The translations under genes were made by a program, and so were the position numbers. 64,000 nucleotides of DNA from Streptomyces sp. CB02009 (GTDB taxonomy: Bacteria > Actinomycetota > Actinomycetes > Streptomycetales > Streptomycetaceae), in assembly GCF_001905825.1 (NCBI RefSeq), contig NZ_LIVV01000004.1, forward strand, positions 1-64,000, in the 5' to 3' direction. This document shows positions 40,704 to 49,040 of the stretch, in pieces. Within the stretch, counting starts at the first letter, position 1, and every line of letters begins with the position of its first letter. The notes under the pieces are model-generated. The model saw only the letters and a list, made by a program, of their open reading frames with translations. It was not told where the DNA came from and ran no database searches.

Positions 40704-41728
40704 CAGGCCCGCACCTCGCGCAGGTCGAGGCCGATGTCGAGGATCGGGGAGGAGTGGGTGAGGCCGCCGACCGCCAGGTAGTCCACGCCGGTCGCGGCGT
40801 ACGCGCCCGCGTTGTCCAGGGTGAGCCGGCCCGAGGACTCCAGGACGGCGCGGCCCGCGACGAGGGCGACGGCCTCCTCGGTCTCCGCCGGGGTGAAGTT
40901 GTCGAGCAGGATCAGGTCGGCGCCCGCGTCCAGGACCTCGCGGACCTGGTGCATCGTGTCGACCTCGACCTCGATGGGCAGCTCGGGGAACAGCTCGCGG
41001 ACGGCCTTGAAGGCCTCGGCGACGCCGCCGGCCGCCACCACGTGGTTGTCCTTCACCAGGGCCGCGTCGGAGAGCGACATGCGGTGGTTGACGCCGCCGC
41101 CGCAGCGGACCGCGTACTTCTCCAGGGCGCGCAGCCCCGGCGTCGTCTTGCGGGTGTCGCGGACCTTGGCCTTCGTGCCCTCCAGGGCGTCCGCCCACGC
41201 GCGCGTGGCGGTGGCGATGCCGGAGAGGCGGCACAGGATGTTGAGCGCGCTGCGCTCGCCGGTGAGCAGGTCGCGGGTACGGGCGGTGGCGCTGAGGAGC
41301 ACCTGACCGGCCTCGACGCGCTCGCCGTCCTCGACGTGCCGCTCGACCTCGAACTCGTCGTCGCAGACGATCGACAGCACGGCCTCGGCCACGCGCAGAC
41401 CGGCCACGACACCGGCCTCGCGGGCGGTGAAGTCGGCGGTGGCGACGGCGTCCTCGGGGACGGTCGCCACGGTCGTCACGTCGACGCCGCCGTCGAGGTC
41501 CTCGGCGATCGCGAGGTGGGCGATGTCCTCGACCTGCACGGGGTCGAGGCCGGCGTCCGCGAGGAGCTCGGCGAGCGCGGGGTCGAGCCCGCACTCGAAC
41601 TCCTCGCCGCCGCCACCGCAGCCGCAGCCGTCGCCGCAGCCACCGGCCTCCTCGTCGGACGAGACCGAGTTGATCTGGATGAGAGGGACGTCCACGGGCT
41701 TCGGACGGGCTTCCTCGGGCGTGGTCAC
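40703..41728 (-). CDS. nadC: Nicotinate-nucleotide pyrophosphorylase (quinolinate phosphoribosyltransferase)
   Basis: A 341-residue enzyme that turns quinolinate into nicotinate mononucleotide. The core has RKTTPGLRALEKYAVRCGG, VNHRMSLSDAALVKDNH and IEVEVDTMHQVREVLDAGAD. The first ~50 residues are an extra piece with five Cys in CGDGCGCGGGGEEFEC, absent from E. coli NadC. GTG 41728 abuts the TAA of nadB. The Cys-rich extension could bind a metal; the partner NadA works with a [4Fe-4S] cluster, but nadA is not in this window. Confidence 0.94.
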   Translation of the reverse strand: MTTPEEARPKPVDVPLIQINSVSSDEEAGGCGDGCGCGGGGEEFECGLDPALAELLADAGLDPVQVEDIAHLAIAEDLDGGVDVTTVATVPEDAVATADFTAREAGVVAGLRVAEAVLSIVCDDEFEVERHVEDGERVEAGQVLLSATARTRDLLTGERSALNILCRLSGIATATRAWADALEGTKAKVRDTRKTTPGLRALEKYAVRCGGGVNHRMSLSDAALVKDNHVVAAGGVAEAFKAVRELFPELPIEVEVDTMHQVREVLDAGADLILLDNFTPAETEEAVALVAGRAVLESSGRLTLDNAGAYAATGVDYLAVGGLTHSSPILDIGLDLREVRA

Positions 41729-43423
41729 TTACGGCTCCCTGGGGGCTTCGGAGGTGGGGGGGAAGTCATGCGTGCCGGTCGTCCGGACGTCGAGGGTCCG
41801 CTCCGGGGTGAGGCGTACGACGAGGTGCCGGCGCCATTCCGTGTCCTCGCGGTCCGGGTGGTCCTCACGCCAGTGGCAGCCGCGGGTCTCCTCGCGGCGG
41901 CGGGCGGCGGCGACCAGGACCCGGGAGACGCAGAGCAGGTTCGTGGTCTCCCAGGAGTCCACGCCCGGCTCGCCCGCCTTGGTGTCGTCGGTGCCGCCGG
42001 CGACGGCATCGCTGTGCAGTGCGTCGAGGGCCTCCGCGGCCTCCCGCAGGCTGGCCTCGGAGCGCAGCACGCCGGCGCCGGCCGTCATGATCCGCTGGAT
42101 ACGGGTCCGGGCGCCGGCCACGGGCAGCGGCAGGGTCACCGGGGTCGCGGGCGGCACCGGGGCGCCCGCCGCGCGGGGGGCGGCGGCGATGACGTCGTCG
42201 GCGATCCGCTCGGCGAAGACGAGCCCTTCGAGGAGCGAGTTCGAGGCGAGCCGGTTGGCGCCGTGGACACCCGTGCAGGCCACCTCGCCGCAGGCGTACA
42301 GGCCCGGGACGGTCGTCCGGCCCCGCAGGTCGGTGCGGACGCCGCCGGAGGCGTAGTGGGCGGCCGGGGCGACCGGGATCGGCTCCGTGACGGGGTCGAT
42401 GCCGTGCGAGCGGCAGGCCGCGAGGATCGTGGGGAAGCGCTCCTCCCACATCTCGGCGCCGAAGTGGCGGGCGTCGAGGTACATGTTCTCGGTGCCGTGC
42501 TCCTGCATGCGGCGGGTGATCGCCTTGGCGACGATGTCCCGGGGCGCCAGCTCGGCCAGCTCGTGCTGCCCGACCATGAAACGGACCCCGTCGGCGTCGA
42601 CCAGGTGGGCGCCCTCGCCCCGTACCGCCTCGGAGACCAGCGGCTGCTGGCCCTCGGAACCGGCGCCGAGGAAGAGCACCGTGGGGTGGAACTGGACGAA
42701 CTCCAGGTCGGAGACCTCGGCCCCGGCGCGGAGCGCGAGCGCGACGCCGTCGCCGGTGGAGACCGCCGGGTTGGTGGTGGCGGAGAAGACCTGGCCCATG
42801 CCGCCGGTGGCGAGGACCACCGCGGGCGCGTGGACGGCGCCGACGCCGTCGTGCTGGCCCTCGCCCATCACGTGCAGGGTCACGCCCGCCGTACGGCCCT
42901 CGGCGTCCGTCAGCAGGTCCAGGACGAGGGCGTGCTCGATGGTGCGCACGCCCCGGTCCCGTATCGCCTCGACGAGCGCGCGGGAGATCTCGGCGCCGGT
43001 CGCGTCCCCGCCCGCGTGCGCGATGCGACGGCGGTGGTGGCCGCCCTCGCGGGTCAGCGCGATCTCGCCGTCGGCGGTCTTGTCGAAGTCGGCGCCGGTC
43101 GCGATCAGCCGGCGGACGGCGTCGGGGCCCTCGGTGACGAGGACGCGGACGGCCCGCTCGTCGCAGAGCCCGGCGCCGGCGACCAGGGTGTCGTCGAGGT
43201 GCTGCTCGGGGGTGTCGCCCTCGCCGAGGGCGGCGGCGATGCCGCCCTGGGCCCAGCGGGTGGAGCCGTCGTCGAGGCGGGCCTTGGTGACGACGACCGT
43301 ACGGAGCCCGGCGGCGGTGCAGCGCAGGGCGGCGGTGAGGCCGGCGACTCCGGAGCCGACCACGACGACGTCGGCGTCGATGTCCCAGCCGGGGGCGGGG
43401 GCGTGCAGCCGTATTCCGGTCAC
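41729..43423 (-). CDS. nadB: L-aspartate oxidase
   Basis: A 564-residue flavoprotein that oxidises aspartate to iminoaspartate, the first step of NAD synthesis. The FAD motif is VVVVGSGVAGLTAALRC (~20-36). The succinate dehydrogenase-like active site reads GGHHRRRIAHAGGDATG, and CGEVACTGVHGANRLASNSL is near the C-terminal FAD contact. It overlaps panC by 4 bp (GTGA) and directly abuts nadC, so all are co-translated. Confidence 0.96.
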   Translation of the reverse strand: MTGIRLHAPAPGWDIDADVVVVGSGVAGLTAALRCTAAGLRTVVVTKARLDDGSTRWAQGGIAAALGEGDTPEQHLDDTLVAGAGLCDERAVRVLVTEGPDAVRRLIATGADFDKTADGEIALTREGGHHRRRIAHAGGDATGAEISRALVEAIRDRGVRTIEHALVLDLLTDAEGRTAGVTLHVMGEGQHDGVGAVHAPAVVLATGGMGQVFSATTNPAVSTGDGVALALRAGAEVSDLEFVQFHPTVLFLGAGSEGQQPLVSEAVRGEGAHLVDADGVRFMVGQHELAELAPRDIVAKAITRRMQEHGTENMYLDARHFGAEMWEERFPTILAACRSHGIDPVTEPIPVAPAAHYASGGVRTDLRGRTTVPGLYACGEVACTGVHGANRLASNSLLEGLVFAERIADDVIAAAPRAAGAPVPPATPVTLPLPVAGARTRIQRIMTAGAGVLRSEASLREAAEALDALHSDAVAGGTDDTKAGEPGVDSWETTNLLCVSRVLVAAARRREETRGCHWREDHPDREDTEWRRHLVVRLTPERTLDVRTTGTHDFPPTSEAPREP

Positions 43424-44502
43424 TGGGTGGCTCCGAACGTGGTGGACATGGTGGCTCCGAGAAGGAGGGGGGTGTTGTCGATCAGCCGGGTGGCGCCCAC
43501 GCGCGCGGCGACGGCGAGGATCGCCTCCCCGTCGTGGTCGTCGGCGACCTCGGTGAAGTCGGCCGGGTCGACGAGGGCCAGGTAGTCGAGGACGAGCGGC
43601 GGCTCGGCCCTCGACGCGTCGTCGAGCACCGTCCGGGCCGCGGCCCGGACGGCACCGGCGCCGCAGCCCTCGGCGGCCTGCGCGACGGCGTGGGCGTCGG
43701 CGGCGGCCCGTGCCTCGCCGAGCCTGGAGAGGGCCTCGGCCCGGTCCTGGGTGCCGGGCAGGGCCGCGGCACGCGCGCGCAGCGCCTCCTGGGCGGCGAG
43801 CCGGTCACGCGCGGCGAACAGCGCGCCCGACAGCGCGAGGGCCGTCCGGCGCTCGTCGGCCGACAGGTAGCGGTTGCGGCTGGAGAGGGCGAGGCCGTCC
43901 GGCTCGCGGACCGTCGGCACGCCGACGATCTCGACCGGGAAGTTCAGGTCGCGGGCCATCCGGCGGATCAGGGCCAGCTGCTGGGCGTCCTTCTGGCCGA
44001 AGAAGGCCAGGTCGGGCGCGGTGAGGTGGAGCAGCTTGGCGACGACGGTGAGCATCCCGTCGAAATGGCCGGGCCGGGAGGCGCCTTCGAGGAGCTCGCC
44101 CATGGGGCCGGCGGTGATCCGGACCTGGGGCTCCCCGCCCGGGTAGACCTCGTCGACGGAGGGCGCGAAGACGGCGCTCGCGCCCGCCCCGAAGGCCACC
44201 TCCAGGTCGGCTTCGAGGGTGCGGGGGTAGCGGTCGAGGTCCTCGCCCGCGCCGAACTGGAGCGGGTTGACGAAGACGGTGACGACGACGAAGCCCTGGT
44301 CGCCGACGCGCTCGCGCGCGGCCCTGACCAGGGAGGCGTGGCCTTCGTGGAGGGCGCCCATGGTCATGACGACGGCGTTGCGCCCGGGGGTCCCGAAGCG
44401 GGCCGCGGCGTCGCTGAGGTCCTCGGCCGTGCGCAGGAGTCCGGCCGGCTGGTGGCGGACGGGCCGGGCGCTCGCGGCGCGGTCACGGGCGGACAGGCTC
44501 AT
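43420..44502 (-). CDS. panC: Pantothenate synthetase
   Basis: A 360-residue enzyme joining pantoate and beta-alanine. The HIGH-like motif TMGALHEGHASLVRAAR is near residue 50; FVNPLQFGAGEDLDRYPR, FFGQKDAQQLALIRRM and the KMSKS-like LSSRNRYLS follow. It is longer than the usual ~280-310 residues: an extra Ala/Arg-rich insert of ~50 residues (ALSRLGEARAAADAHAVAQA region) sits in the C-terminal domain. ATG 44502 overlaps the upstream DUF2520 gene by 4 bp. Confidence 0.94.
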   Translation of the reverse strand: MSLSARDRAASARPVRHQPAGLLRTAEDLSDAAARFGTPGRNAVVMTMGALHEGHASLVRAARERVGDQGFVVVTVFVNPLQFGAGEDLDRYPRTLEADLEVAFGAGASAVFAPSVDEVYPGGEPQVRITAGPMGELLEGASRPGHFDGMLTVVAKLLHLTAPDLAFFGQKDAQQLALIRRMARDLNFPVEIVGVPTVREPDGLALSSRNRYLSADERRTALALSGALFAARDRLAAQEALRARAAALPGTQDRAEALSRLGEARAAADAHAVAQAAEGCGAGAVRAAARTVLDDASRAEPPLVLDYLALVDPADFTEVADDHDGEAILAVAARVGATRLIDNTPLLLGATMSTTFGATQ

Positions 44503-45464
44503 CGGTCGTCTCCTTGCGGCCCGTCGGCGGCTCCGGTGGTGCCGGTCGCGCCCGCCGAGGGGTCGGCGAGCACGCCCAGCAGGTCCTCGGCCAGCTCGGG
44601 CTTGAGCAGGCCGTGCGCGAGCGCGCGGTCGGCGGTCGTGCGGGCCATCGCCAGGTAGCCGGAGACCGTGCCGGGAGCGTGCTTGCGCAGCTCGGCGACG
44701 TGGGCGGCGACCGTGCCGGCGTCCCCGCGCGCGACGGGGCCGGTGAGGGCCGCGTCGCCGGACCGCAGCGCGTTGTCCAGGGCGGCGCCGAGGAGCGGGC
44801 CCAGCATCCGGTCGGGGGCGGCGACCCCGGCCTTGTGGAGCAGCTCCATCGACTGGGCCACCAGGGTGACCAGGTGGTTCGCGCCGAGCGCCAGGGCCGC
44901 GTGGTAGAGCGGGCGGGCGTCCTCGGCGATCCACTCGGGCTCGCCGCCCATCTCGATCACCAGGGCCTCGGCCGCCAGCCTCAGCTCCTCCGGCGCGGTG
45001 ACCCCGAAGGAGCAGCCGGCCAGGCGCTGGACGTCGACGGGGGTGCCGGTGAAGGTCATCGCGGGGTGCAGGGCGAGCGGCAGGGCGCCCGCCCGCCGGA
45101 CGGGGTCGAGGACCCGGGCCCCGTACCGCCCGGAGGTGTGCACGATCAGCTGACCCGGCCGTACGGCTCCGGTGTCGGCGAGGCCCTCGACCAGACCGGG
45201 CAGCGCGTCGTCCGGCACGGTGAGGAGGACCAGGTCGGCGAGGGCGAGGACGCGCGCGGGCTCCACGACGGGGACGTCGGGCAGGAACTCCGCGGCGCGG
45301 CGCCGGGAGGCGTCGGAGACCGCGGAGACGGCGACGGGGCGGTGTCCGGCGAGCCGGAGGGCGGCGGCGAGGGCGGGGCCCACGCGGCCGGCGCCGACGA
45401 CTCCGACGGTGAGCCGGGCGGGTCGGTCCTCGGCTCGGGGCTCTGGCGCTGCTGGTGCGTTCAC
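44499..45464 (-). CDS. Rossmann-fold/DUF2520 protein, possible ketopantoate reductase
   Basis: A 321-residue two-domain reductase-like protein. The N-terminal Rossmann part has LTVGVVGAGRVGPALAAALR (~19-38) and LADLVLLTVPDDAL. The C-terminal DUF2520 part has HPAMTFTG, and LYHAALALGANHLVTLVAQS on helices. It is first in the operon before panC. Ketopantoate reduction is the missing step for panC's substrate, and the PanG-type reductase is, as far as I recall, of this general kind. The role is inferred from position only. Confidence 0.85.
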   Translation of the reverse strand: MNAPAAPEPRAEDRPARLTVGVVGAGRVGPALAAALRLAGHRPVAVSAVSDASRRRAAEFLPDVPVVEPARVLALADLVLLTVPDDALPGLVEGLADTGAVRPGQLIVHTSGRYGARVLDPVRRAGALPLALHPAMTFTGTPVDVQRLAGCSFGVTAPEELRLAAEALVIEMGGEPEWIAEDARPLYHAALALGANHLVTLVAQSMELLHKAGVAAPDRMLGPLLGAALDNALRSGDAALTGPVARGDAGTVAAHVAELRKHAPGTVSGYLAMARTTADRALAHGLLKPELAEDLLGVLADPSAGATGTTGAADGPQGDDR

Positions 45465-45589
45465 GGTGGGGACGGCCTTCCGTTCCAGTCCTCGGCGGGT
45501 ACCGGACGATTTCTGGTCATGCTACGCCAGCGTTTCGCGCTGCTCCGTGGCTGTCCACAGGGTGTGGGCGGTGGTGTGATGATCGGTCC

Positions 45590-46756
45590 ATGAATCCTGT
45601 GGAACCTGTGGACCCTGTGGACGAGGAAGCGGCCCGGCTCCACCGGGCGAAGGTCTGGGGCGGCGCCGAGCGCACCCTGTGGCGCACCCAGGTGGACGGC
45701 ACGGTGGGCGCGCGGCTGCGTGAACTCGCCGACTGGACCGAGTCCTCCGGCCACGGCGAGGGGCCGCTCGACATCTACGGGGACGGGCTCGTCGAGGAGC
45801 TGGAGCGGCGCGTCGCCGAGGAGCTCGGCCTCCCCGCCGCGGTGTTCTTCCCCACCGGCACGATGGCGCAGCAGGTGGCCCTGCGCTGCTGGGCCGGGCG
45901 GACCGGCAGCCCCGTCGTCGCCCTCCACCCGCTTGCCCACCCCGAGGTCCACGAGAGTGGCGCGTTCGGCGCCGTCTCCGGGCTCCGTACCGTCCACCCG
46001 ACCGACGCGCCCCGGCTGCCGACGGCCGAGGAGGTACGGGACCACCCGGAGCCGTTCGGGACGCTGATGCTGGAGCTTCCGCTGCGGGACGCCGGCTTCG
46101 TGCTGCCCTCCTGGGAGGAGCTGACCGCGGTGGTGGAGGCGGCCCGCGAGCGGGACGCCGTGGTCCACTTCGACGGGGCGCGGCTCTGGGAGTGCACGAC
46201 GCATTTCGGCCGGACGCTCGCGGAGATCGCGGGGCTCGCCGACAGCGTCTACCTCTCGTTCTACAAGTCGCTCGGCGGGCATTCCGGCGCCGTGCTCGCC
46301 GGGCCTGAGGACGTCATGGCCGAGGCGAGGGTGTGGCGGCACCGCTACGGGGGCCAGGTCTTCCAGCAGTACCCGGCAGCCCTGTCCGCGCTCCGGGGGC
46401 TGGCCGGGGAGCTGCCGCGGCTGCCCTCGTACGTGGCCCACGCGCGCGTGGTGGCCGCCGCGGTGCGGGAGGCGCTCACGGAGGCGGGCACCGGGTGGTT
46501 CCGGGTCCACCCCGAGACCCCGCACACCCACCAGTTCCAGGTCTGGCTGCCGTACGACGCCGAGAGGCTGACGGCGGCGTCCCTCGCCCAGACCGAGGCC
46601 ACCGGCACGCTCCTCTTCCGCCGCTGGTCCGCTCCGGGCGCGGGCGGCCCGCCCGGGGTCGCCGTGACGGAGCTGACGGTGGCGGGACCGGGTCTGGAGT
46701 GGACGGCGGAGGACGTGAAGGCGGCGGTACGGGAGTTCCTGACCCGGCTGGACTGA
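45590..46756 (+). CDS. Beta-eliminating lyase/threonine aldolase-family PLP enzyme
   Basis: A 388-residue fold-type I PLP enzyme. PLP contacts are visible: AVFFPTGTMAQQVALRCWAG, VVHFDGARLWEC (ring Asp) and the Schiff-base Lys in VYLSFYKSLGGHSGAV. The extra N-terminal ~40 residues and the WRHRYGGQVFQQYPAALSAL segment fit the beta-eliminating lyase branch. Low-specificity threonine aldolase is the likeliest activity. ATG 45590 gives the natural N terminus. It is divergent from the DUF2520-panC operon. Confidence 0.85.
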   Translation: MNPVEPVDPVDEEAARLHRAKVWGGAERTLWRTQVDGTVGARLRELADWTESSGHGEGPLDIYGDGLVEELERRVAEELGLPAAVFFPTGTMAQQVALRCWAGRTGSPVVALHPLAHPEVHESGAFGAVSGLRTVHPTDAPRLPTAEEVRDHPEPFGTLMLELPLRDAGFVLPSWEELTAVVEAARERDAVVHFDGARLWECTTHFGRTLAEIAGLADSVYLSFYKSLGGHSGAVLAGPEDVMAEARVWRHRYGGQVFQQYPAALSALRGLAGELPRLPSYVAHARVVAAAVREALTEAGTGWFRVHPETPHTHQFQVWLPYDAERLTAASLAQTEATGTLLFRRWSAPGAGGPPGVAVTELTVAGPGLEWTAEDVKAAVREFLTRLD

Positions 46757-46853
46757 GGGCCGGGTCCCGGGTCCGTGCGGGTGCACGGGGTTGAGGGGGC
46801 GCGGGGCCCGGGGTCCGGGGCGTGCGGGCTTCAGGGTGCGCGGGCGTGCGGGC

Positions 46854-47060
46854 TCACGGCGTGCGCGGGCGCAGGCGGCGGCGCAGGGCGGACCGCAGAC
46901 CGCCCCGCGCCGGGCGTCCCGCCAGGACCCGCTCGAAGCGGCGCCGGTCGCGGACCGACCGCAGGACGGCGACGTCGTGGGTGCCGGGCGCCGGCGGCAT
47001 CGGCTCCCCGAGCCGGGCGGCGCGGTACGTGTCGAAGAGGTACTGATGCAGCGCGTTCAT
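46854..47060 (-). CDS. Small basic protein of unknown function (68 aa)
   Basis: A 68-residue protein, MNALHQYLFDTYRAARLGEP at the start, then VAVLRSVRDRRRFERVLAG and a basic Arg tail. It has the look of small conserved Streptomyces proteins. It is divergent from the ArsR-type regulator gene, with two palindromic operators between them, so it is probably under that regulator's control. The function is unknown. Confidence 0.65.
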   Translation of the reverse strand: MNALHQYLFDTYRAARLGEPMPPAPGTHDVAVLRSVRDRRRFERVLAGRPARGGLRSALRRRLRPRTP

Positions 47061-47095
47061 ATCCTCACCGTGGGCCCGGCCCCGGGCACCTGGCG

Positions 47096-47124
47096 CGCCG
47101 TTTGACGGCTCCCGTCAAACGGCG
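47096..47124. promoter_or_regulatory. Palindromic operator 1 (ArsR-type regulator)
   Basis: Two perfect 13-bp arms (47096-47108 and 47112-47124) separated by CTC. The core is TTGACG-N5-CGTCAA. It lies 36 bp upstream of the small gene start and 84 bp upstream of the regulator start. Confidence 0.7.
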
Positions 47125-47148
47125 GTCCCGGGCCCGCCGTCACGTCGA

Positions 47149-47165
47149 TTGACGGCCCTCGTCAA
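47149..47165. promoter_or_regulatory. Operator 2 (ArsR-type regulator)
   Basis: TTGACG (47149-47154) and CGTCAA (47160-47165) repeat the core and N5 spacing of operator 1, 47 bp further on. Two copies in one divergent gap support a real binding site. Confidence 0.65.
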
Positions 47166-47207
47166 ACGTCGCGACACCTCCCCCGCCCCACCCCGCACCA
47201 TGGTGGG

Positions 47208-48296
47208 GTGAGTGTGACCATCGACATCACCGGACTGCCGCGCGAGCGGATCGTGTTCTGCCCCTCGCCGCTGGCGGAGCTGGGCGCCGCCCTGCACGCC
47301 CTCGCCGAGCCCGCCCACCACGCCAGACTCCACGCCTGGACCGCCACGACGGCCGCCGCGCTCAAGCCCGAGCTCGCGGACCGGCTGCACGAGGCCGACT
47401 TCATGTGGCGGTCCACCCGCTCCGACTTCCTGCTGCCCGCCCAGCCCCGCGCGACCCTCGCCGAGGAGCTGGACGACCTCGACCGCATGGACGACGAGAA
47501 GTTCGTGGGCTCGGCCCTGGAGATCTCCTGCGCCAGCCGCTACTCGTACGGCGCCCGCTCGCCGCTCGTCGACGAGCGGATGCGGCGGCGCGCGCTCGAA
47601 CTGGCCACCGCGCGCGGACCGCGCCAGTCCGCGTTCGTGGAGCGGATGCTCGCCGACCCGCCCGGTACGCGCGCGTGGATCCGGCGGCTCATGGAGGACT
47701 GCGACGAGGCCTTCTTCGCCGACACCTGGCGCCGCGTCCGGGTCCAGCTCTCCGCCGACGCCCGCCACAAGACGGAGCTGATGCGCCGCAAGGGCCTGGC
47801 CGAGGCCGTCGCCGACGCGTCCTCCGCGATGGTCCTGGAGGAGGACGAGGCGGGCTCCCGGATCGTCGTCGACAAGCTGGTCCAGGGCCGCACCCACGCC
47901 GAGGGCACGGGCGTGACGTTCCTGCCGACCGCCTTCGGCTGGCCGCACCTCTTCGCGCTGCACGCCCCCGGCTGGCAGCCGGTGATCCAGTACCCGGTGC
48001 CCGCCCGCGACCTCGGCGGCGGCGCCCCCGTCGACACGGTCAAGCTGCGCATGGAGGCGGTCGCCCACCCGATGCGGATGCGGCTGAGCCGCAGTCTCGC
48101 CCGGGGGGCGTACTCGACGAGCGAGCTGGCCGACACGTACGGCATCAGCGCCCCCGAGGTCTCCCGGCACCTCGCGGTCATGAAGAAGGCCGGTCTGATC
48201 ACCACCCAGCGGCGCGGCCGCTACGTGCTGCACCAGCTGGACGTCGCGGTCGTCGCCCGCCTGGGCAGCGACTTCCTGGAGAGCGTGCTCCGCTAG
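47208..48296 (+). CDS. ArsR-type winged-helix regulator with large N-terminal domain (DUF5937-like)
   Basis: A 362-residue protein. The first ~270 residues form a globular domain (IVFCPSPLAELGAALHALAE, FVERMLADPPGTRAW) found in the DUF5937/ArsR group. Residues ~280-355 are an ArsR HTH: KLRMEAVAHPMRMRLSRSLA, then YSTSELADTYGISAPEVSRH and MKKAGLITTQRRGRYVLHQL. No Cys metal site is obvious. GTG 47208 lies just after two TTGACG-N5-CGTCAA palindromes, consistent with self-repression. The effector is unknown. Confidence 0.88.
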   Translation: MSVTIDITGLPRERIVFCPSPLAELGAALHALAEPAHHARLHAWTATTAAALKPELADRLHEADFMWRSTRSDFLLPAQPRATLAEELDDLDRMDDEKFVGSALEISCASRYSYGARSPLVDERMRRRALELATARGPRQSAFVERMLADPPGTRAWIRRLMEDCDEAFFADTWRRVRVQLSADARHKTELMRRKGLAEAVADASSAMVLEEDEAGSRIVVDKLVQGRTHAEGTGVTFLPTAFGWPHLFALHAPGWQPVIQYPVPARDLGGGAPVDTVKLRMEAVAHPMRMRLSRSLARGAYSTSELADTYGISAPEVSRHLAVMKKAGLITTQRRGRYVLHQLDVAVVARLGSDFLESVLR

Positions 48297-48331
48297 GGAG
48301 CGGCCCGGCCTGACTTCAGCGGCCCTGCCGG

Positions 48332-48410
48332 ACCTCGGCGGCTCCGCCCGTCTGCAGCGGCTCTGGCCGTCCTCAGCGACTCCGCCCGTCCGCGGCGGCT
48401 CCGCCGGGCC
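48332..48410. repeat. Degenerate ~19-bp tandem repeats between two convergent genes
   Basis: Four imperfect copies of a CRGCGGCTCCGCCCGTC-like unit precede the TmrB-like gene's stop. They could form weak hairpins that end transcription of both genes. Confidence 0.5.
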
Positions 48411-49022
48411 TCAGTCGAAGCGGAGGTGGGAGAGGCCCACCCGGATCCGCCGCAGCCGGTGCCGCAGCGGCCCGTCCGTGTTCGGCTCGGGCCGCAGGCC
48501 GGCCAGTTCCGCGACCCGGTCGGCCGCCGCCGGGACCGTCAGCCGGTCCGTACGGAGGTGGTGGGCGAACTCGGGGGCCGCCAGGCGGTCCAGGCACTCG
48601 TCCAGCTTGGCCACGGCGAAGCTCTCCCGCTTCAGCCCCCGCCCGAGGCCCCGCTCCGCCAGCCGCCGCAGGACCGTCTCCCGCTCGGCGAGCAGCGCGA
48701 CGTGGCAGACCCGGTCCGCACCGTGGTCCGCGCGCAGCCGGCCGACGATCTCGGCGAAGTACCCCGGGTCGGTGAGCGTCATCGGCACGATCACGGGCCC
48801 GTGCCCGTGCTCCCGCAGGGCCAGGTCGAGGACCTCGTGCACACCCCGCCGCCAGGCCCGCAGGTCCTGGAAGTCACCTCTGAGCGCGGGCGGCAGCGTC
48901 CGGTGCAGCCCGAAGCCGATGTGCTCGGGGTCGCACACCACGCTGCCCGGCAGCCGGCGCCGGAGCTCGTACGCGGTCTGCGTCTTGCCCCCGCCGAAGG
49001 GACCGTTGATCCACAGCAGCAT
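48411..49022 (-). CDS. TmrB-like P-loop NTPase/kinase
   Basis: A 203-residue P-loop protein. It begins MLLWINGPFGGGKTQTAYEL with Walker A GPFGGGKT near residue 8. It then has VVCDPEHIGFGLHRTLPPAL, WRRGVHEVLDLALREHGHG and VPMTLTDPGYFAEIVGRLRA. This is the pattern of B. subtilis TmrB, which protects against tunicamycin. Related Streptomyces proteins may modify or bind other compounds, so resistance is inferred. It stands alone between a convergent regulator gene and a two-component system. Confidence 0.8.
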   Translation of the reverse strand: MLLWINGPFGGGKTQTAYELRRRLPGSVVCDPEHIGFGLHRTLPPALRGDFQDLRAWRRGVHEVLDLALREHGHGPVIVPMTLTDPGYFAEIVGRLRADHGADRVCHVALLAERETVLRRLAERGLGRGLKRESFAVAKLDECLDRLAAPEFAHHLRTDRLTVPAAADRVAELAGLRPEPNTDGPLRHRLRRIRVGLSHLRFD

Positions 49023-49040
49023 CGAGGCGCCCTCCCCCGC

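Noticed and set aside
46759..46853. GC-rich repeats after the aldolase gene considered as another small gene
   Set aside because: GGGTCCGGG/CGTGCGGG low-complexity sequence with no start or ribosome site; at most a weak terminator.
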